Assembly (NCBI RefSeq): GCF_900465055.1
Contig: NZ_LS483250.1
Location: 3,038,001 to 3,102,000 of the forward strand
DNA from: Moritella yayanosii
GTDB taxonomy: Bacteria > Pseudomonadota > Gammaproteobacteria > Enterobacterales > Moritellaceae
Direction: 5' to 3'
DNA: 64,000 nucleotides
Program-made: the position numbers and the translations under genes
The notes under the pieces: generated by a model
What the model saw: only the letters and a program-made list of their open reading frames with translations
Databases searched by the model: none
Told to the model about the DNA's origin: nothing
In this document: positions 20,624-34,763 of the stretch, piece by piece
Layout of the letters: every line of letters starts with the position of its first letter
How positions within the stretch are numbered: the first letter of the stretch is position 1

Positions 20624-22507
20624 ATGGCATACCATGAACAATTTGAAGTTATCGTCGTAGGTGGCGGACATGCAGGCACAGAAGCGGCTGCTGCTGCTGC
20701 TCGTATGGGACGCAATACATTATTATTAACCCATAACATCGATACGCTAGGACATATGTCCTGTAACCCAGCAATCGGTGGTATCGGTAAAGGCCATCTG
20801 GTTAAAGAAATTGATGCACTTGGCGGTATCATGGGTCAAGCAACTGACCTCAGCGGAATTCAATTTAGAACATTAAATTCAAGTAAAGGCCCTGCTGTTC
20901 GTGCAACACGTGCCCAAGCGGATCGTTTATTATATAAATCAGCGGTACGTCAAAAACTTGAAAATCAACCAAACCTAACCATCTTCCAACAATCAGTAGA
21001 TGATCTTATTATTGAAAATGATCGTATCGTAGGCGTGATGACTCAAGCCGGTTTATCGTTTAAAGCTAAATCAGTGGTATTAACCGTAGGAACTTTCCTT
21101 GACGGACTTATTCACATTGGCTTGCAAAACTATCCAGGTGGTCGTGCGGGTGATCCAGCCTCAGTATCATTGGCTGCACGTCTACGTGAATTACCCATTC
21201 GTACAGGTCGTTTAAAAACCGGTACTCCGCCGCGTATTGATGGTCGCACCATTGATTTTTCGGTCATGGAAGAGCAACACGGTGATAAACCAACACCGGT
21301 ATTTTCTTTCATTGGTAACCGTAAAGATCATCCCCAACAGATACCTTGTTACATCACCCATACCAATAATAAAACTCATGATGTGATCCGCAGTGGTATG
21401 GATCGTAGCCCAATGTACACTGGTGTGATCGAAGGCATTGGCCCACGTTACTGTCCATCGATCGAAGATAAGATCACTCGGTTTGCAGATAAAGAATCAC
21501 ATCAGATTTTTATCGAGCCAGAAGGCTTAACAACGCATGAAGTTTACCCTAATGGCATATCAACGAGTTTGCCTTATGATGTGCAAGTTGATCTTGTTCG
21601 TTCGATCCGCGGTTTAGAGAATGCCCACATTACGCGTCCTGGTTATGCGATCGAGTATGATTACTTCGATCCCCGTGATCTTAAGTTAACGTTAGAAAGT
21701 AAATTTATCGAAGGCTTGTTCCTCGCGGGTCAAATTAACGGTACCACGGGTTACGAAGAAGCGGCGGCACAAGGTCTACTTGCTGGTTTAAATGCCGCAC
21801 GCACAGCACGAGAAGAAGATACATGGTACCCACGCCGTGATCAGGCTTACTTGGGTGTGTTAGTCGACGATCTGGCCACATTAGGGACCAAAGAACCGTA
21901 CCGTATGTTTACCAGTCGTGCGGAATATCGCTTAATACTGCGTGAAGATAACGCCGATGCGCGTTTAACAGAGCAAGGCCGTAAACTCGGTTTAGTTGAT
22001 GATCATCGCTGGCAGGTGTTTAACGAGAAAATGGAAGCGATTGAACTGGAACAACAACGTTTACGTTCTACTTGGATCAATCCGAATAAAGCATTCGCGG
22101 ATAAGATCAATGCAATACTGGCTAAACCACTATCACGTGAACATACCTTAGAAGATCTTCTGCGTCGTCCTGAAGTAACCTACAACGCCTTGATGACAAT
22201 TGAAGAGCTGGGTCCGAAGCTAGAGCATGAATCGGCTGCAGAACAAGTTGAAATCACCATTAAGTACGAAGGTTACATCAACCGTCAGAAAGCGGAGATT
22301 GAAAAGCAACTGCGTCATGAAAATACCTTATTGCCAACGGATTTAGATTACGCCAAAATTAAAGGCCTTTCTAATGAAGTGGTTGCTAAGTTAGTCGACG
22401 TTAAACCACAAACAATTGGTATGGCATCGCGTATTTCAGGCATCACACCTGCTGCAATTTCAATTTTGTTAATCTATTTGAAAAAGCAAAACTTACTTAG
22501 CAAATAA
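20624..22507 (+). CDS. mnmG: tRNA uridine-5-carboxymethylaminomethyl modification enzyme MnmG
   Basis: MnmG (GidA) is the FAD- and NADH-dependent partner of MnmE in U34 modification of tRNA. The product of 627 residues (E. coli 629) has the N-terminal FAD-binding motif [12 protein letters not shown] (about 11-22), the [23 protein letters not shown]-type signature region just after, and the C-terminal helical domain that binds MnmE. It begins just beyond the AT-rich side of oriC and is transcribed away from the origin, as in E. coli. Confidence 0.98.
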   Translation: MAYHEQFEVIVVGGGHAGTEAAAAAARMGRNTLLLTHNIDTLGHMSCNPAIGGIGKGHLVKEIDALGGIMGQATDLSGIQFRTLNSSKGPAVRATRAQADRLLYKSAVRQKLENQPNLTIFQQSVDDLIIENDRIVGVMTQAGLSFKAKSVVLTVGTFLDGLIHIGLQNYPGGRAGDPASVSLAARLRELPIRTGRLKTGTPPRIDGRTIDFSVMEEQHGDKPTPVFSFIGNRKDHPQQIPCYITHTNNKTHDVIRSGMDRSPMYTGVIEGIGPRYCPSIEDKITRFADKESHQIFIEPEGLTTHEVYPNGISTSLPYDVQVDLVRSIRGLENAHITRPGYAIEYDYFDPRDLKLTLESKFIEGLFLAGQINGTTGYEEAAAQGLLAGLNAARTAREEDTWYPRRDQAYLGVLVDDLATLGTKEPYRMFTSRAEYRLILREDNADARLTEQGRKLGLVDDHRWQVFNEKMEAIELEQQRLRSTWINPNKAFADKINAILAKPLSREHTLEDLLRRPEVTYNALMTIEELGPKLEHESAAEQVEITIKYEGYINRQKAEIEKQLRHENTLLPTDLDYAKIKGLSNEVVAKLVDVKPQTIGMASRISGITPAAISILLIYLKKQNLLSK

Positions 22508-22601
22508 ATAATTCGTACAACAACCACCGTTAATGCATTTATCGGTGGCTATATAACCTCATTTTTGACATCATGCCCTAATTTGCAATGCTACTATTTA
22601 G

Positions 22602-22621
22602 TTAAGGTACCTTTACCTTAA
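22602..22621. promoter_or_regulatory. Palindromic inverted repeat upstream of rsmG
   Basis: TTAAGGTA (22602-22609) and TACCTTAA (22614-22621) form a perfect 8-bp inverted repeat separated by CCTT, about 80 bp upstream of rsmG in the 192-bp mnmG-rsmG gap. It could be an operator or a small RNA hairpin; no T-run follows. Confidence 0.4.
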
Positions 22622-22699
22622 TCAATAGGCTGTCTTGTTCTTTTTTCTACGATTTAATATTAACTTAGATAATCAGGTTTTACCGGAGTAAATCACCCT

Positions 22700-23320
22700 A
22701 TGATCAACCGTCTCGAAGCATTATTAGCCCAAACATCTTTGGTTGTGACTGATACCCAAAAGCAGCAATTAGTGGCATTAGTGACTTTGTTACATAAGTG
22801 GAATAAGGCATACAACCTGACATCGATACGTGATCCAGAAAATATGTTAATAAAACATATTATGGACAGTCTTGTCGTGAGCCCATATTTAGAAGGTGAA
22901 CGTTTTATTGATGTGGGTACTGGCCCAGGTCTACCAGGTTTACCGTTAGCGATCATGAATCCAGATAAAGAATTTGTACTTCTGGATAGTTTAGGTAAAC
23001 GTATTCGTTTTGTTACTCAAGCGGTGCACGAATTAAAATTAACTAACGTCACACCTGTACAATCTCGTGTTGAAAAGTATCACCCAGAAATTAAATTTGA
23101 TGGGGTATTAAGTCGTGCGTTTGCTTCACTTGAAGATATGTTACATTGGTGTAAGCATCTACCAAAACCAGATGGATTGTTTTATGCGTTGAAAGGGGTG
23201 AAACCAACGGGTGAAATTAAAACATTGAATACTAAATTCAAACTGGAAGTTGCACATAAACTAACCGTGCCAGAATTAGAAGGCGAACGTCATCTAATTG
23301 TCATGTCTGAGATTAAATAA
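22700..23320 (+). CDS. rsmG: 16S rRNA (guanine-527-N7) methyltransferase RsmG
   Basis: RsmG (GidB) uses S-adenosylmethionine to methylate G527 of 16S rRNA. The product of 206 residues (E. coli 207) shows the N-terminal [15 protein letters not shown] segment. The SAM-binding loop [16 protein letters not shown] lies at about residues 72-87, and RAFASLEDM in the middle. It starts at ATG 22700 after GGAG. parA starts 12 bp after its stop, the common rsmG-parA-parB order. Confidence 0.96.
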   Translation: MINRLEALLAQTSLVVTDTQKQQLVALVTLLHKWNKAYNLTSIRDPENMLIKHIMDSLVVSPYLEGERFIDVGTGPGLPGLPLAIMNPDKEFVLLDSLGKRIRFVTQAVHELKLTNVTPVQSRVEKYHPEIKFDGVLSRAFASLEDMLHWCKHLPKPDGLFYALKGVKPTGEIKTLNTKFKLEVAHKLTVPELEGERHLIVMSEIK

Positions 23321-23332
23321 TAGGGAATATTT

Positions 23333-24136
23333 GTGGGCAAAATCATAGCAATAACTAACCAGAAAGGTGGCGTAGGAAAAACAACGACTTGTGTCAATTT
23401 AGCAGCCTCCATGTCGGCGACTAAACGTAAGGTATTGCTGATTGATCTTGATCCACAAGGTAACGCAACCATGGGCAGTGGTGTCGACAAATATAGCGTC
23501 GAGTATTCTGCTTATGATTTATTGGTTGATGAAAAGCCTGTTAAAGAGGTTGTTGTTACTGAAACGTCGGGTAAATATCATCTCATTGCGGCGAACCAAG
23601 ATGTCACTGCGGCTGAAATTAAGTTAATGGAATTCTTTGCGCGTGAGTTACGGTTAAAGAATGCGTTAGCGGCGGTAAAAGATTATTACGATTATATTTT
23701 TATTGATTGTCCGCCATCATTAAACTTATTAACCATTAATGCTATGGCTGCTGCTGACTCTATTATTGTGCCAATGCAATGTGAGTATTATGCACTCGAA
23801 GGTCTTACCGCATTAATGGATACCATCAGTAAATTAGCTGCTGCGGTTAATCCTAATTTGAAAATTGAAGGTATATTACGCACCATGTATGACCCGCGTA
23901 ATCGTTTAGCTTCAGATGTGTCTGAACAATTGAAGCAACATTTTGGGGATAAAGTCTATCGTACAGTGATCCCGCGAAATGTCCGTTTAGCTGAAGCGCC
24001 GAGCTTTGGTGCGCCTGCCATGTATTATGATAAATCATCTAGCGGGGCTAAAGCGTATTTAGCGCTCGCGGGTGAAATTATTCGTCGTCAAGAATTAGCC
24101 AATGAACAGAGCGAACAGACAAAGGAACAAGCATGA
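23333..24136 (+). CDS. parA: Chromosome-partitioning ATPase ParA (Soj)
   Basis: ParA is a Walker-type ATPase that, with ParB bound at parS, segregates the origin region. The 267-residue protein starts at GTG 23333 after AGGGA. It has the deviant Walker A KGGVGKTT (11-18), the A' motif DLDPQGNAT, and the B motif YIFIDCPPSLNLLT. It lacks the N-terminal DNA-binding extension of plasmid type Ia ParA, as expected for a chromosomal Soj. It overlaps parB by 4 bp. Confidence 0.97.
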   Translation: MGKIIAITNQKGGVGKTTTCVNLAASMSATKRKVLLIDLDPQGNATMGSGVDKYSVEYSAYDLLVDEKPVKEVVVTETSGKYHLIAANQDVTAAEIKLMEFFARELRLKNALAAVKDYYDYIFIDCPPSLNLLTINAMAAADSIIVPMQCEYYALEGLTALMDTISKLAAAVNPNLKIEGILRTMYDPRNRLASDVSEQLKQHFGDKVYRTVIPRNVRLAEAPSFGAPAMYYDKSSSGAKAYLALAGEIIRRQELANEQSEQTKEQA

Positions 24137-25026
24137 ACACGAAAAAACGAGGGTTAGGTAAAGGTCTGGATGCTTTGCTTGGAACCAGTGCGATGGCAAG
24201 ACGTAAAGAACAAGCTGCTGATGATCTAGCGCAACCGATAGCAACGGTTGAGAATGAATTCAAAAAATTACCGATTGAATGGTTATATCCAGGCAAGTAT
24301 CAACCACGTAAAGATATGGCTAGAGATGCCTTAGATGAGCTAGCTGCCTCGATTACTGCACAAGGCATTATTCAACCTATTGTTGTGCGTGAATTAAATC
24401 CCCAACAGTTTGAAATTATAGCTGGGGAACGTCGTTGGCGTGCGGCACAATTAGCGGGCTTAACAAAAGTGCCTTGTATCGTTAAAGATGTGGCTGACGA
24501 AGCTGTGATGGCGATGTCTCTGATTGAAAATATTCAACGTGAAGACTTAAATGCAATGGAAGAATCAGCTGCATTACTGCGTTTAATTGAAGAGTTTTCA
24601 TTAACCCATCAGCAAGTCGCTGATGCAGTAGGTAAATCACGCGCCTCGGTATCGAATTTATTACGCTTAAATAGTCTCAATAATGACGTGAAAACGTTGC
24701 TTGAACATGGCGACATTGAGATGGGACATGCCCGTGCATTATTGGCACTTGAAGGTGAGCAGCAATCACAAACGGCAAGCAATATTGCCCAGCGAGGTTT
24801 AACCGTTCGCGATACCGAAAAATTGGTACGAAAGCTACTTGAACCGAAAGCAGAAATATGCTCAATAAAGGTCAAAGATCCCGATGTTATTAACCTTGAA
24901 TATCGCTTATCGGAACGCTTAAAAACTAAAGTTATTATCAAACAAGGCGCAAATGGCGGCGGGAAGTTGACAATAGACTACACCAGCCTTGCTGAGTTGG
25001 ATGATATCATTGCAACTTTTGGTTAA
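24133..25026 (+). CDS. parB: Chromosome-partitioning protein ParB (Spo0J)
   Basis: ParB binds parS and spreads on DNA using CTP. The 297-residue protein begins with the ParA-interacting KKRGLGKGLDALL. It carries the CTP-binding region with GERRWRAAQLAGL (about 98-110) and a helix-turn-helix region with QQVADAVGKSRASVSNLL (about 158-175), and ends in a dimerisation domain. Its ATG overlaps the parA stop by 4 bp. Its likely targets are the parS palindromes at 994, 4227, 4263 and 8222. Confidence 0.97.
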   Translation: MNTKKRGLGKGLDALLGTSAMARRKEQAADDLAQPIATVENEFKKLPIEWLYPGKYQPRKDMARDALDELAASITAQGIIQPIVVRELNPQQFEIIAGERRWRAAQLAGLTKVPCIVKDVADEAVMAMSLIENIQREDLNAMEESAALLRLIEEFSLTHQQVADAVGKSRASVSNLLRLNSLNNDVKTLLEHGDIEMGHARALLALEGEQQSQTASNIAQRGLTVRDTEKLVRKLLEPKAEICSIKVKDPDVINLEYRLSERLKTKVIIKQGANGGGKLTIDYTSLAELDDIIATFG

Positions 25027-25413
25027 TTTTTAACCTTGCCATGATGAAAATCAAAATAAGTTAACATTTTTAAAAGTGGTATGGTGAGTGGCTAATGCAC
25101 TTACCTTGGTGATATTTGTTTTTCTTTATTATTATCTTCACTAGAAATATCAAAGGTTTATATTTAGCTTAATGTTTAAATAACTTTATTTCATAATAAC
25201 GACCTTATTTAGCATTTAATATTATAACAGTGATACTCATTAGTGGGTAACGCCCGCCATCTCTCATTTTTCAGAGTATTCTACTTAGCTTTCCGGATCG
25301 GCTCTGCAATGAGTTGCATTAGCACCACTTCAACGTATAATTTAGGCTGCTTTTAGAAGCGTTTCTGTATATTTTTTTTGAATGCTTCAAAAAGATTGTT
25401 TTAGGGGTTAATT
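25027..25413 (+). promoter_or_regulatory. ATP synthase operon promoter region
   Basis: This 387-bp AT-rich region has no gene. The best promoter is TTGCAT (25314-25319), a 16-bp spacer and TATAAT (25336-25341), about 73 bp before atpI. I see no convincing terminator for parB; a small GGTTAATTTTTAACC hairpin overlaps its stop. Confidence 0.65.
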
Positions 25414-25803
25414 GTGTCTAATAAATTAGCAATGAATGCGTTCAATCAAGCTGTTAAATTGATTGTGTTTCAGGTGTTATTAGTAGCAATTATCGCGATG
25501 GTCTTTTTGTTTATTGATGATGGGTTTTCGGCTCGTTCTGCAGTATTAGGTGGCATGATTTATGTGCTACCCAATTATATTTTTACCCGTTTGGCTTTTC
25601 GATTTATGGGAGCCAGGCAGATTAAAGATGTGGCAGCATCATTTGCACTAGGAGAATCGCTTAAATTGGTTCTGACAGTTGTGTTTTTTATTGTTGTGCT
25701 GGGTTTTGTTGAGGTGAATTACCTTCCCCTTTACGTTACGTTTGCATTAGCGATAAGTTCACAATTATTTGCTCCTTATTTTATGAACAAAAAACTGGGA
25801 TGA
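25414..25803 (+). CDS. atpI: ATP synthase protein I
   Basis: AtpI is a small membrane protein that helps assemble the c-ring or supplies Mg2+, not part of the finished enzyme. The product of 129 residues starts at GTG 25414 after AGGGG. It has about four hydrophobic segments, with the family pattern GGMIYVLPNYIFTRLAFR and a final ALAISSQLFAPYF. It is the first gene of the atp operon, 3 bp before atpB. Confidence 0.92.
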   Translation: MSNKLAMNAFNQAVKLIVFQVLLVAIIAMVFLFIDDGFSARSAVLGGMIYVLPNYIFTRLAFRFMGARQIKDVAASFALGESLKLVLTVVFFIVVLGFVEVNYLPLYVTFALAISSQLFAPYFMNKKLG

Positions 25804-26583
<780 letters not shown>

Positions 26584-26602
26584 TTAATAAAAATAATTTT
26601 AA

Positions 26603-26878
<276 letters not shown>

Positions 26879-26915
26879 TCAGCTTTTGATCCACTACTAA
26901 CCAAGGAGGTTCGTT

Positions 26916-27386
26916 GTGAATATCAACGCAACTCTTTTAGGACAAGCGATTTCATTTACGTTTTTCGTACTATTTTGTATGAAATACATATGGCCGCCTT
27001 TAATGGCTGCTATCGAAGAACGTCAACAGAACATCGCCGATGGTCTTGCAAGTGCGGATAAAGCTGCGAAGAATTTGAAGCTAGCGGAAGCTAAAGCGAC
27101 AGACCAACTTAAAGGTGCTAAAGCGCAAGCGGCAGACATCATTGATGCAGCAAACAAGCGTAAAACTCAAATAGTCGATGCAGCTAAGGAAGAAGCAAAT
27201 GTGGAGCGAGCTAAAATTCTTGTTCAAGCAGACGCTGAAATTGAAGCTGAACGTAATCGTCTAAAAGAAGAATTACGCAAACAAGTAGCTGGTTTGGCTA
27301 TTGCTGGTGCTGAAAAAATTATCGAACGTTCTATCGATGCTGCTGCTAACAGTGACATCGTAGACAAAATCGTTGCAGAACTTTAA
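26916..27386 (+). CDS. atpF: ATP synthase subunit b
   Basis: Subunit b is the peripheral stalk of the ATP synthase. The product of 156 residues (as in E. coli) has one N-terminal membrane helix (about 5-25, [16 protein letters not shown]) followed by a long charged coiled coil. The start is GTG 26916, placed 6 bases after a perfect AAGGAGG at 26903-26909, a strong site that may offset the weak start codon. Confidence 0.96.
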   Translation: MNINATLLGQAISFTFFVLFCMKYIWPPLMAAIEERQQNIADGLASADKAAKNLKLAEAKATDQLKGAKAQAADIIDAANKRKTQIVDAAKEEANVERAKILVQADAEIEAERNRLKEELRKQVAGLAIAGAEKIIERSIDAAANSDIVDKIVAEL

Positions 27387-27400
27387 CAACTGGGGGGCTT

Positions 27401-27934
27401 ATGTCTGATTTGACTACTATTGCTCGTCCATATGCTAAAGCTGCATTTGATTTTGCCGTTAAGGAACAGGCTATTGATAAATGGCAAGAAATGTTAGCAT
27501 TTACGGCGGAAATCGCAGTAAATAAAGATATTTCTACATTATTAAATGGTGCTGTAAGTGCACAGGCTATTGCTGATATCTTTATCAAGGTAGCTGATGA
27601 GCAACTTAACGAATCAGGCCAAAACTTTATTAAAGTATTGGCCGAGAACGCTCGTTTAAGCGCATTACCAAACATTGTTACTTTATTTGCATACTACAAA
27701 GCGGAACATGAGCAATCAGTTGACGCTGAAGTTACTTCTGCGATGCCCTTAACAGCAGAGCAAGAAGCAAATATTGTCATCGCGTTGGAAAAACGTTTAG
27801 CACGCAAAGTTAAGTTAAATTGCAACGTTGATAACACGTTAATTGGTGGTTTGATTATTCAGACTGGTGATTTAGTTATTGATGGCTCTGTACGCGGTAA
27901 GTTAAATAAACTTGCGGAAGCGCTACAATCGTAA
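27401..27934 (+). CDS. atpH: ATP synthase subunit delta
   Basis: Subunit delta connects the peripheral stalk to the top of F1. The product of 177 residues (as in E. coli) begins [19 protein letters not shown], the family N-terminus, and has the C-terminal [20 protein letters not shown] signature. It starts 14 bp after the atpF stop and precedes atpA by 12 bp. Confidence 0.97.
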   Translation: MSDLTTIARPYAKAAFDFAVKEQAIDKWQEMLAFTAEIAVNKDISTLLNGAVSAQAIADIFIKVADEQLNESGQNFIKVLAENARLSALPNIVTLFAYYKAEHEQSVDAEVTSAMPLTAEQEANIVIALEKRLARKVKLNCNVDNTLIGGLIIQTGDLVIDGSVRGKLNKLAEALQS

Positions 27935-27946
27935 TTGGGGAATAGC

Positions 27947-29488
27947 ATGCAACTGAATTCTACAGAAATCAGTGATCTGATCAAACAACGTATTGAAAAA
28001 TTCAGCGTTGTTAGTGAAGCAAGAAATGAAGGTACTATCGTTTCAGTAAGCGATGGTATTATTCGTATTCATGGCCTTGCAGACTGTATGCAAGGCGAAA
28101 TGATTGAATTACCTGGCAACCGTTTTGGTATCGCGCTTAACCTAGAGCGTGACTCTGTTGGTGTGGTAGTAATGGGTTCTTACATGGGACTTGCAGAAGG
28201 CCAAAAAGTACATTCAACTGGACGTATTTTTGAAGTGCCAGTAGGTCGCAACTTTTTAGGTCGTGTTGTGAACACACTTGGTGAGCCTATCGACGGTAAA
28301 GGACCAATCGACAACGATGGTTACTCTCCTGTTGAAGTTATTGCACCGGGTGTAATGGAACGTAAATCGGTTGATCAACCTATCCAGATCGGTATCAAAG
28401 CGATTGACGCTATGATCCCAATCGGTCGTGGTCAACGTGAGCTTATTATTGGTGACCGTCAGGTTGGTAAGAGTGCTATCGCTATCGATGCAATCATTAA
28501 CCAAAAAGACTCAGGCATCAAATGTATATACGTAGCAATCGGCCAGAAAGCTTCTACCGTCGCTCGCGTAGTACGTAAGCTTGAAGAACATGGCGCGATG
28601 GAAAACACTATTTTTGTTGTGGCAACGGCTTCTGAAGCTGCGGCACTACAATACCTAGCACCATACGCTGGTTGTGCCATGGGTGAATATTTCCGTGACC
28701 GTGGTGAAGATGCACTGATCGTATATGATGATCTGTCTAAGCAAGCCGTTGCTTACCGTCAGATTTCATTACTATTACGTCGTCCGCCTGGCCGTGAAGC
28801 ATACCCAGGTGACGTTTTCTATCTGCATTCACGTCTATTAGAGCGTGCTGCTCGTGTAAACGTTGAATACGTAGAAGCATTCACTAAAGGTAAAGTGAAA
28901 GGTAAGACGGGTTCTTTAACGGCGCTACCTATCATTGAAACCCAAGGTGGTGACGTATCTGCGTTCGTACCAACGAATGTAATTTCTATTACCGATGGTC
29001 AGATCTTCTTGACTACAGAACTGTTTAACGCAGGCACTCGTCCTGCGGTTGATCCAGGTATCTCTGTATCGCGTGTTGGTGGTGCTGCACAAACGAAGAT
29101 CATTAAGAAACTATCTGGTGGTATTCGTACCGCACTAGCACAGTATCGTGAATTAGCAGCATTTGCTCAATTCTCTTCTGACCTTGATGATGCAACGCGT
29201 AAGCAGCTTGATCATGGCGCAAAAGTTACTGAGTTAATGAAGCAAGGCCAATATGCTCCAATGACGGTTGCTGAGCAGGCTCTATCTTTATATGCAGCAG
29301 AAACTGGTGCATTAGAAGATGTCGCAGTTAACAAAATTGTTGACTTCGAAGCGTCTCTACAAGCTTATGCTAAAGCAGAACACGCTGATTTACTTGCTTC
29401 TATTAATGAAACAGGCGCGTACGACAAAGATGTTCAAGCTAAGCTATCTAGCTTACTTGAAAGCTTTAAGTCTACACAAACCTGGTAA
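27947..29488 (+). CDS. atpA: ATP synthase subunit alpha
   Basis: Subunit alpha forms the non-catalytic nucleotide sites of F1. I place the start at ATG 27947 ([10 protein letters not shown]), giving 513 residues as in E. coli, with GGGG upstream; a TTG four codons earlier is less likely. Walker A GDRQVGKS is at about 169-176, Walker [10 protein letters not shown] near 265, and the alpha/beta signature [13 protein letters not shown] near 365-377. Confidence 0.98.
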   Translation: MQLNSTEISDLIKQRIEKFSVVSEARNEGTIVSVSDGIIRIHGLADCMQGEMIELPGNRFGIALNLERDSVGVVVMGSYMGLAEGQKVHSTGRIFEVPVGRNFLGRVVNTLGEPIDGKGPIDNDGYSPVEVIAPGVMERKSVDQPIQIGIKAIDAMIPIGRGQRELIIGDRQVGKSAIAIDAIINQKDSGIKCIYVAIGQKASTVARVVRKLEEHGAMENTIFVVATASEAAALQYLAPYAGCAMGEYFRDRGEDALIVYDDLSKQAVAYRQISLLLRRPPGREAYPGDVFYLHSRLLERAARVNVEYVEAFTKGKVKGKTGSLTALPIIETQGGDVSAFVPTNVISITDGQIFLTTELFNAGTRPAVDPGISVSRVGGAAQTKIIKKLSGGIRTALAQYRELAAFAQFSSDLDDATRKQLDHGAKVTELMKQGQYAPMTVAEQALSLYAAETGALEDVAVNKIVDFEASLQAYAKAEHADLLASINETGAYDKDVQAKLSSLLESFKSTQTW

Positions 29489-29535
29489 GAGCGGTGGCAG
29501 CATGGCTGCCACAGCTAGCTTAATAGGAGAAGCAA

Positions 29536-31817
<2,282 letters not shown>

Positions 31818-31832
31818 CTAAGCGAGGGCACT

Positions 31833-32258
31833 ATGGCTATGACTTTTGATTTGAATGTAGTAAGCGCAGAAGGAGTGTTATTTTCTGGCCGCGTTGAAAG
31901 CGTTCAAATTACCGGTTCTGATGGTGAGTTCGGTATTTTAGCCGGTCACACACCACTACTTACTGGTATAGTACCTGGCATGGTGCGCTTGGTTAAACAA
32001 TACGGTGAAGAAGAAGTTATCTTCGTATCGGGTGGTACTTGTGAAGTACAACCTGGTGAAGTTACCGTTCTGGCTGATACTGCAATTCGTGCAGAAGATC
32101 TAGATTTAGCCAAAGCGCAAGAAGCCAAAAGACAAGCTGAAGAACTACTTAACAATTCTGCAACTAATCAAGATGTAGATTACGTTCAAGTAGCTGTTCA
32201 GCTGGCTGATGCTATTGCTCAACTTCGCGTGCTTAAATTGGTTAAAAAATTCAATTAA
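31833..32258 (+). CDS. atpC: ATP synthase subunit epsilon
   Basis: Subunit epsilon is part of the rotor and an inhibitor of ATP hydrolysis. The product of 141 residues (139 in E. coli) has the N-terminal beta-sandwich ([20 protein letters not shown]) and C-terminal two-helix domain with [15 protein letters not shown]. It is the last gene of the atp operon and is followed by a strong terminator. Confidence 0.97.
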   Translation: MAMTFDLNVVSAEGVLFSGRVESVQITGSDGEFGILAGHTPLLTGIVPGMVRLVKQYGEEEVIFVSGGTCEVQPGEVTVLADTAIRAEDLDLAKAQEAKRQAEELLNNSATNQDVDYVQVAVQLADAIAQLRVLKLVKKFN

Positions 32259-32290
32259 TTTGAATTTTTAATTGAACACGTTTAGTTGTC

Positions 32291-32318
32291 AAAAAGCGAC
32301 CTTAGGGTCGCTTTTTTT
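32291..32318 (+). terminator. Terminator of the atp operon
   Basis: AAAAAGCGACC (32291-32301) pairs with GGTCGCTTTTT (32306-32316) around TTAG, ending in a run of seven T. Confidence 0.93.
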
Positions 32319-32419
32319 ATGCCTTTAATACACACTGCATATTGTTAAATTGAATAATTCCCTATAACCTGAACATACTGTTTATATTTTCAATGTCATC
32401 ATTCAGATAAGAGCCCATT

Positions 32420-33784
32420 ATGCCTATTAGTGTTGTTATTCTTGCCGCTGGTAAAGGAACGCGTATGCGTTCAGATCTCCCTAAAGTTCTTCACCCTATC
32501 GCTAAAAAACCAATGGTCCAACATGTGATTGATACCGTAAAACAGTTAGATGTTAACGATATCTACTTAGTTTATGGTCATGGTGCGGAGTTACTCAAAT
32601 CGCAGATCGAAGATGACAAATTAGATTGGGTGCTGCAAGCCGAGCAATTAGGTACAGGTCATGCGGTTCAGCAGGCCGCAGATCAATTTAAAGCCGATGA
32701 ACAGATATTGGTATTGTATGGCGATGTGCCATTAATTAGCCAAGAAACGCTAACACATTTATGCCAATCTCAGCCTGAAGGTGGAATTAGTTTACTTACT
32801 GTAAAATTAGATAATCCGATGGGTTATGGTCGCATTGTACGTGATGGTGACATGGTTGTCGGTATTGTAGAACAAAAAGATGCATCAGCAGAACAACTTG
32901 AAATTAATGAAGTTAACTCCGGTATTTTCGTTGCTAATGGGGCCGATTTTCAACATTGGTTGTCTTTGTTAGATAATAATAATGCGCAAGGTGAATATTA
33001 CTTAACTGATGTGATTGCACTTGCGCATAAAGCCGGTCGCACGATTAACGCGGTTCACCCGATTGCAAATATCGAAGTTGAAGGTGTGAACAACCGTATG
33101 CAGTTGGCTGAACTGGAACGCGCATACCAACAATTACAAGCATATAAACTTATGGAACAAGGCGTTACTATGCTTGATCCTCGCCGCTTTGATTTACGCG
33201 GTGAAGTGAATGTTGGTAACGATGTTACCTTTGATATTAATGTGATTATCGAAGGTAAAGTAACGATTGGTCGTGGTGTAACTATCGGAGCTAACTGCAT
33301 TTTAAAAGATTGTCATATTGGTGATAACTCTGAGATTAAACCAAATTCAATTATAGAATCAGCGACAATTGGTGCTGATTGTAGTGTTGGCCCATTTGCA
33401 CGTTTACGTCCTAATACAATATTGGAAGACAATGCACATGTAGGCAACTTCGTTGAACTGAAAAAAACAACGTTAGGTAAAGGTTCTAAAGCCGGTCACC
33501 TTGCTTATCTTGGTGATAGTATTATTGGTGAGAACGTAAATATTGGTGCGGGTACAATTACTTGTAACTATGATGGGGTAAATAAATTCCAGACAATTAT
33601 TGAAGATGGCGCATTCATTGGTTCTGATAGTCAATTGATCGCGCCTGTTACTATTGGTAAAAATGCTACTATTGGTGCCGGCTCTACTATTGCGAGAGAT
33701 GTAGCTGCCGATGAACTGGTGATCACTCGAGTAAAACAACGTCATATCAAAAAATGGCCCAAACCAACTAAAATTGCAAAGTAA
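32420..33784 (+). CDS. glmU: Bifunctional UDP-GlcNAc pyrophosphorylase / glucosamine-1-phosphate acetyltransferase
   Basis: GlmU makes UDP-N-acetylglucosamine for peptidoglycan and lipopolysaccharide. The product of 454 residues (456 in E. coli) has an N-terminal uridylyltransferase domain with [19 protein letters not shown] (about 8-26). The C-terminal left-handed beta-helix acetyltransferase domain shows hexapeptide repeats (about 250-435), including [15 protein letters not shown]. It follows the atp operon as in E. coli; glmS, the usual next gene there, is not in this window. Confidence 0.97.
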   Translation: MPISVVILAAGKGTRMRSDLPKVLHPIAKKPMVQHVIDTVKQLDVNDIYLVYGHGAELLKSQIEDDKLDWVLQAEQLGTGHAVQQAADQFKADEQILVLYGDVPLISQETLTHLCQSQPEGGISLLTVKLDNPMGYGRIVRDGDMVVGIVEQKDASAEQLEINEVNSGIFVANGADFQHWLSLLDNNNAQGEYYLTDVIALAHKAGRTINAVHPIANIEVEGVNNRMQLAELERAYQQLQAYKLMEQGVTMLDPRRFDLRGEVNVGNDVTFDINVIIEGKVTIGRGVTIGANCILKDCHIGDNSEIKPNSIIESATIGADCSVGPFARLRPNTILEDNAHVGNFVELKKTTLGKGSKAGHLAYLGDSIIGENVNIGAGTITCNYDGVNKFQTIIEDGAFIGSDSQLIAPVTIGKNATIGAGSTIARDVAADELVITRVKQRHIKKWPKPTKIAK

Positions 33785-33804
33785 GCGTTAATGTAATTGT
33801 CGCT

Positions 33805-33834
33805 AAAAAAGCAGAAATTTATTTCTGCTTTTTT
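33805..33834 (+). terminator. Terminator of glmU
   Basis: AAAAAAGCAGAAA (33805-33817) pairs with TTTCTGCTTTTTT (33822-33834) around TTTA. The group II intron sequence starts immediately after it. Confidence 0.92.
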
Positions 33835-34332
33835 GTTTGTCCGGCAAAGCGGTTCACTTGCAAGAAAGTGAAGTCACCCTGACTAAGGGGAAGATAATCC
33901 GAATGGCAAGGGCATTACTGGCCAACGGTGAGATCTGAAGGAGGCTATAGGAAGTTGATGTACACAACTAACCGTAACCTGTTTCGGCGGGATTGGTGGG
34001 TAAGCGTCCAAAATAGCACGAAGCCTAGCATCTAAACTTAATATGAGTAAGTGGCTTAAATTCAAGAGGAAACTCAAGGTTTAACGTCGATGTGCAGTGG
34101 CAGATGAACCCGTATAAGTGAGTAAGGCTAGGCTTATGAAAGCCAGTAATGGTGTGAAAGATAAACCAAGCCGACTATCAGTAATATGTTTGATAGAGTC
34201 AATTTTAGCCAAAATTGCTTGTTGATTGCGAAGGGGGGAAGTGATTTATCAATCACGTAAAATTGATGCAATTTATAATGGGTTCACAAATTACCAAACA
34301 AGGTGAAATCTCTATTGTAATGGCTAAAGGTG

Positions 34333-34751
34333 ATACTAAGGCTGTGAATAGAACAGGGCATTCCAACGGTTCGAGACCGAATTGTTCAACAATGTTTATC
34401 GAATATTATGACTCCAATTTTTGACCTATCCTTTTATCCATTCAGTTATGGATCTGTCTAAGTGCTTCGAAATGCTTGATTACGACTTGATTATCAAGTC
34501 CGCGTGAAAACGCATAGCGGATGGCAGTATCTTGAGTTTGATACGACAGTTTTTAAAAATTGGCGTCATGGTTGGTGAGCGTTGGCAGGCAAGTGTACTA
34601 GGTAGTTCACAAGGTGGGGGTAATTAGTCCGTTACTTTCCAAAATATACTTAGATGAGTTCAATCAAGAAATGATGAAGCGTAAGCACCGAATAGTGCAA
34701 TATGCGGATGATATTATAATGTTTTTCACCTCAAGTAAGGGTGCTGATAAC
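34333..34751 (+). pseudogene. Group II intron reverse transcriptase/maturase, 5' fragment
   Basis: Fragments of a group II intron-encoded reverse transcriptase are readable across several frames. They include GIPTVRDRIVQQCLSNIM, FDLSFYPFSYG, DLSKCFEMLDYDLIIKS and FLKIGVMVGERWQASVLG. Then come SPLLSKIYLDEFNQEMMKR and the catalytic RIVQYADDIIMFF. At least one in-frame TGA and two frame changes break it (for example after SSQGG near 34615). It stops at ADN where the IS66-type insertion begins; the next residues ALKVARHILE continue at 36982. It is inactive. Confidence 0.85.
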
Positions 34752-34763
34752 GTAAGCAATGGA

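Noticed and set aside
22133-22150. CACGTG core with partial arms in mnmG (CTATCACGTGAACAT)
   Set aside because: The outer arms do not match parS; the core alone is common in coding DNA.
22524-22548. CCACCG/CGGTGG hairpin after mnmG as a terminator
   Set aside because: The stem is only 6 bp with a 13-nt loop and no T-run follows.
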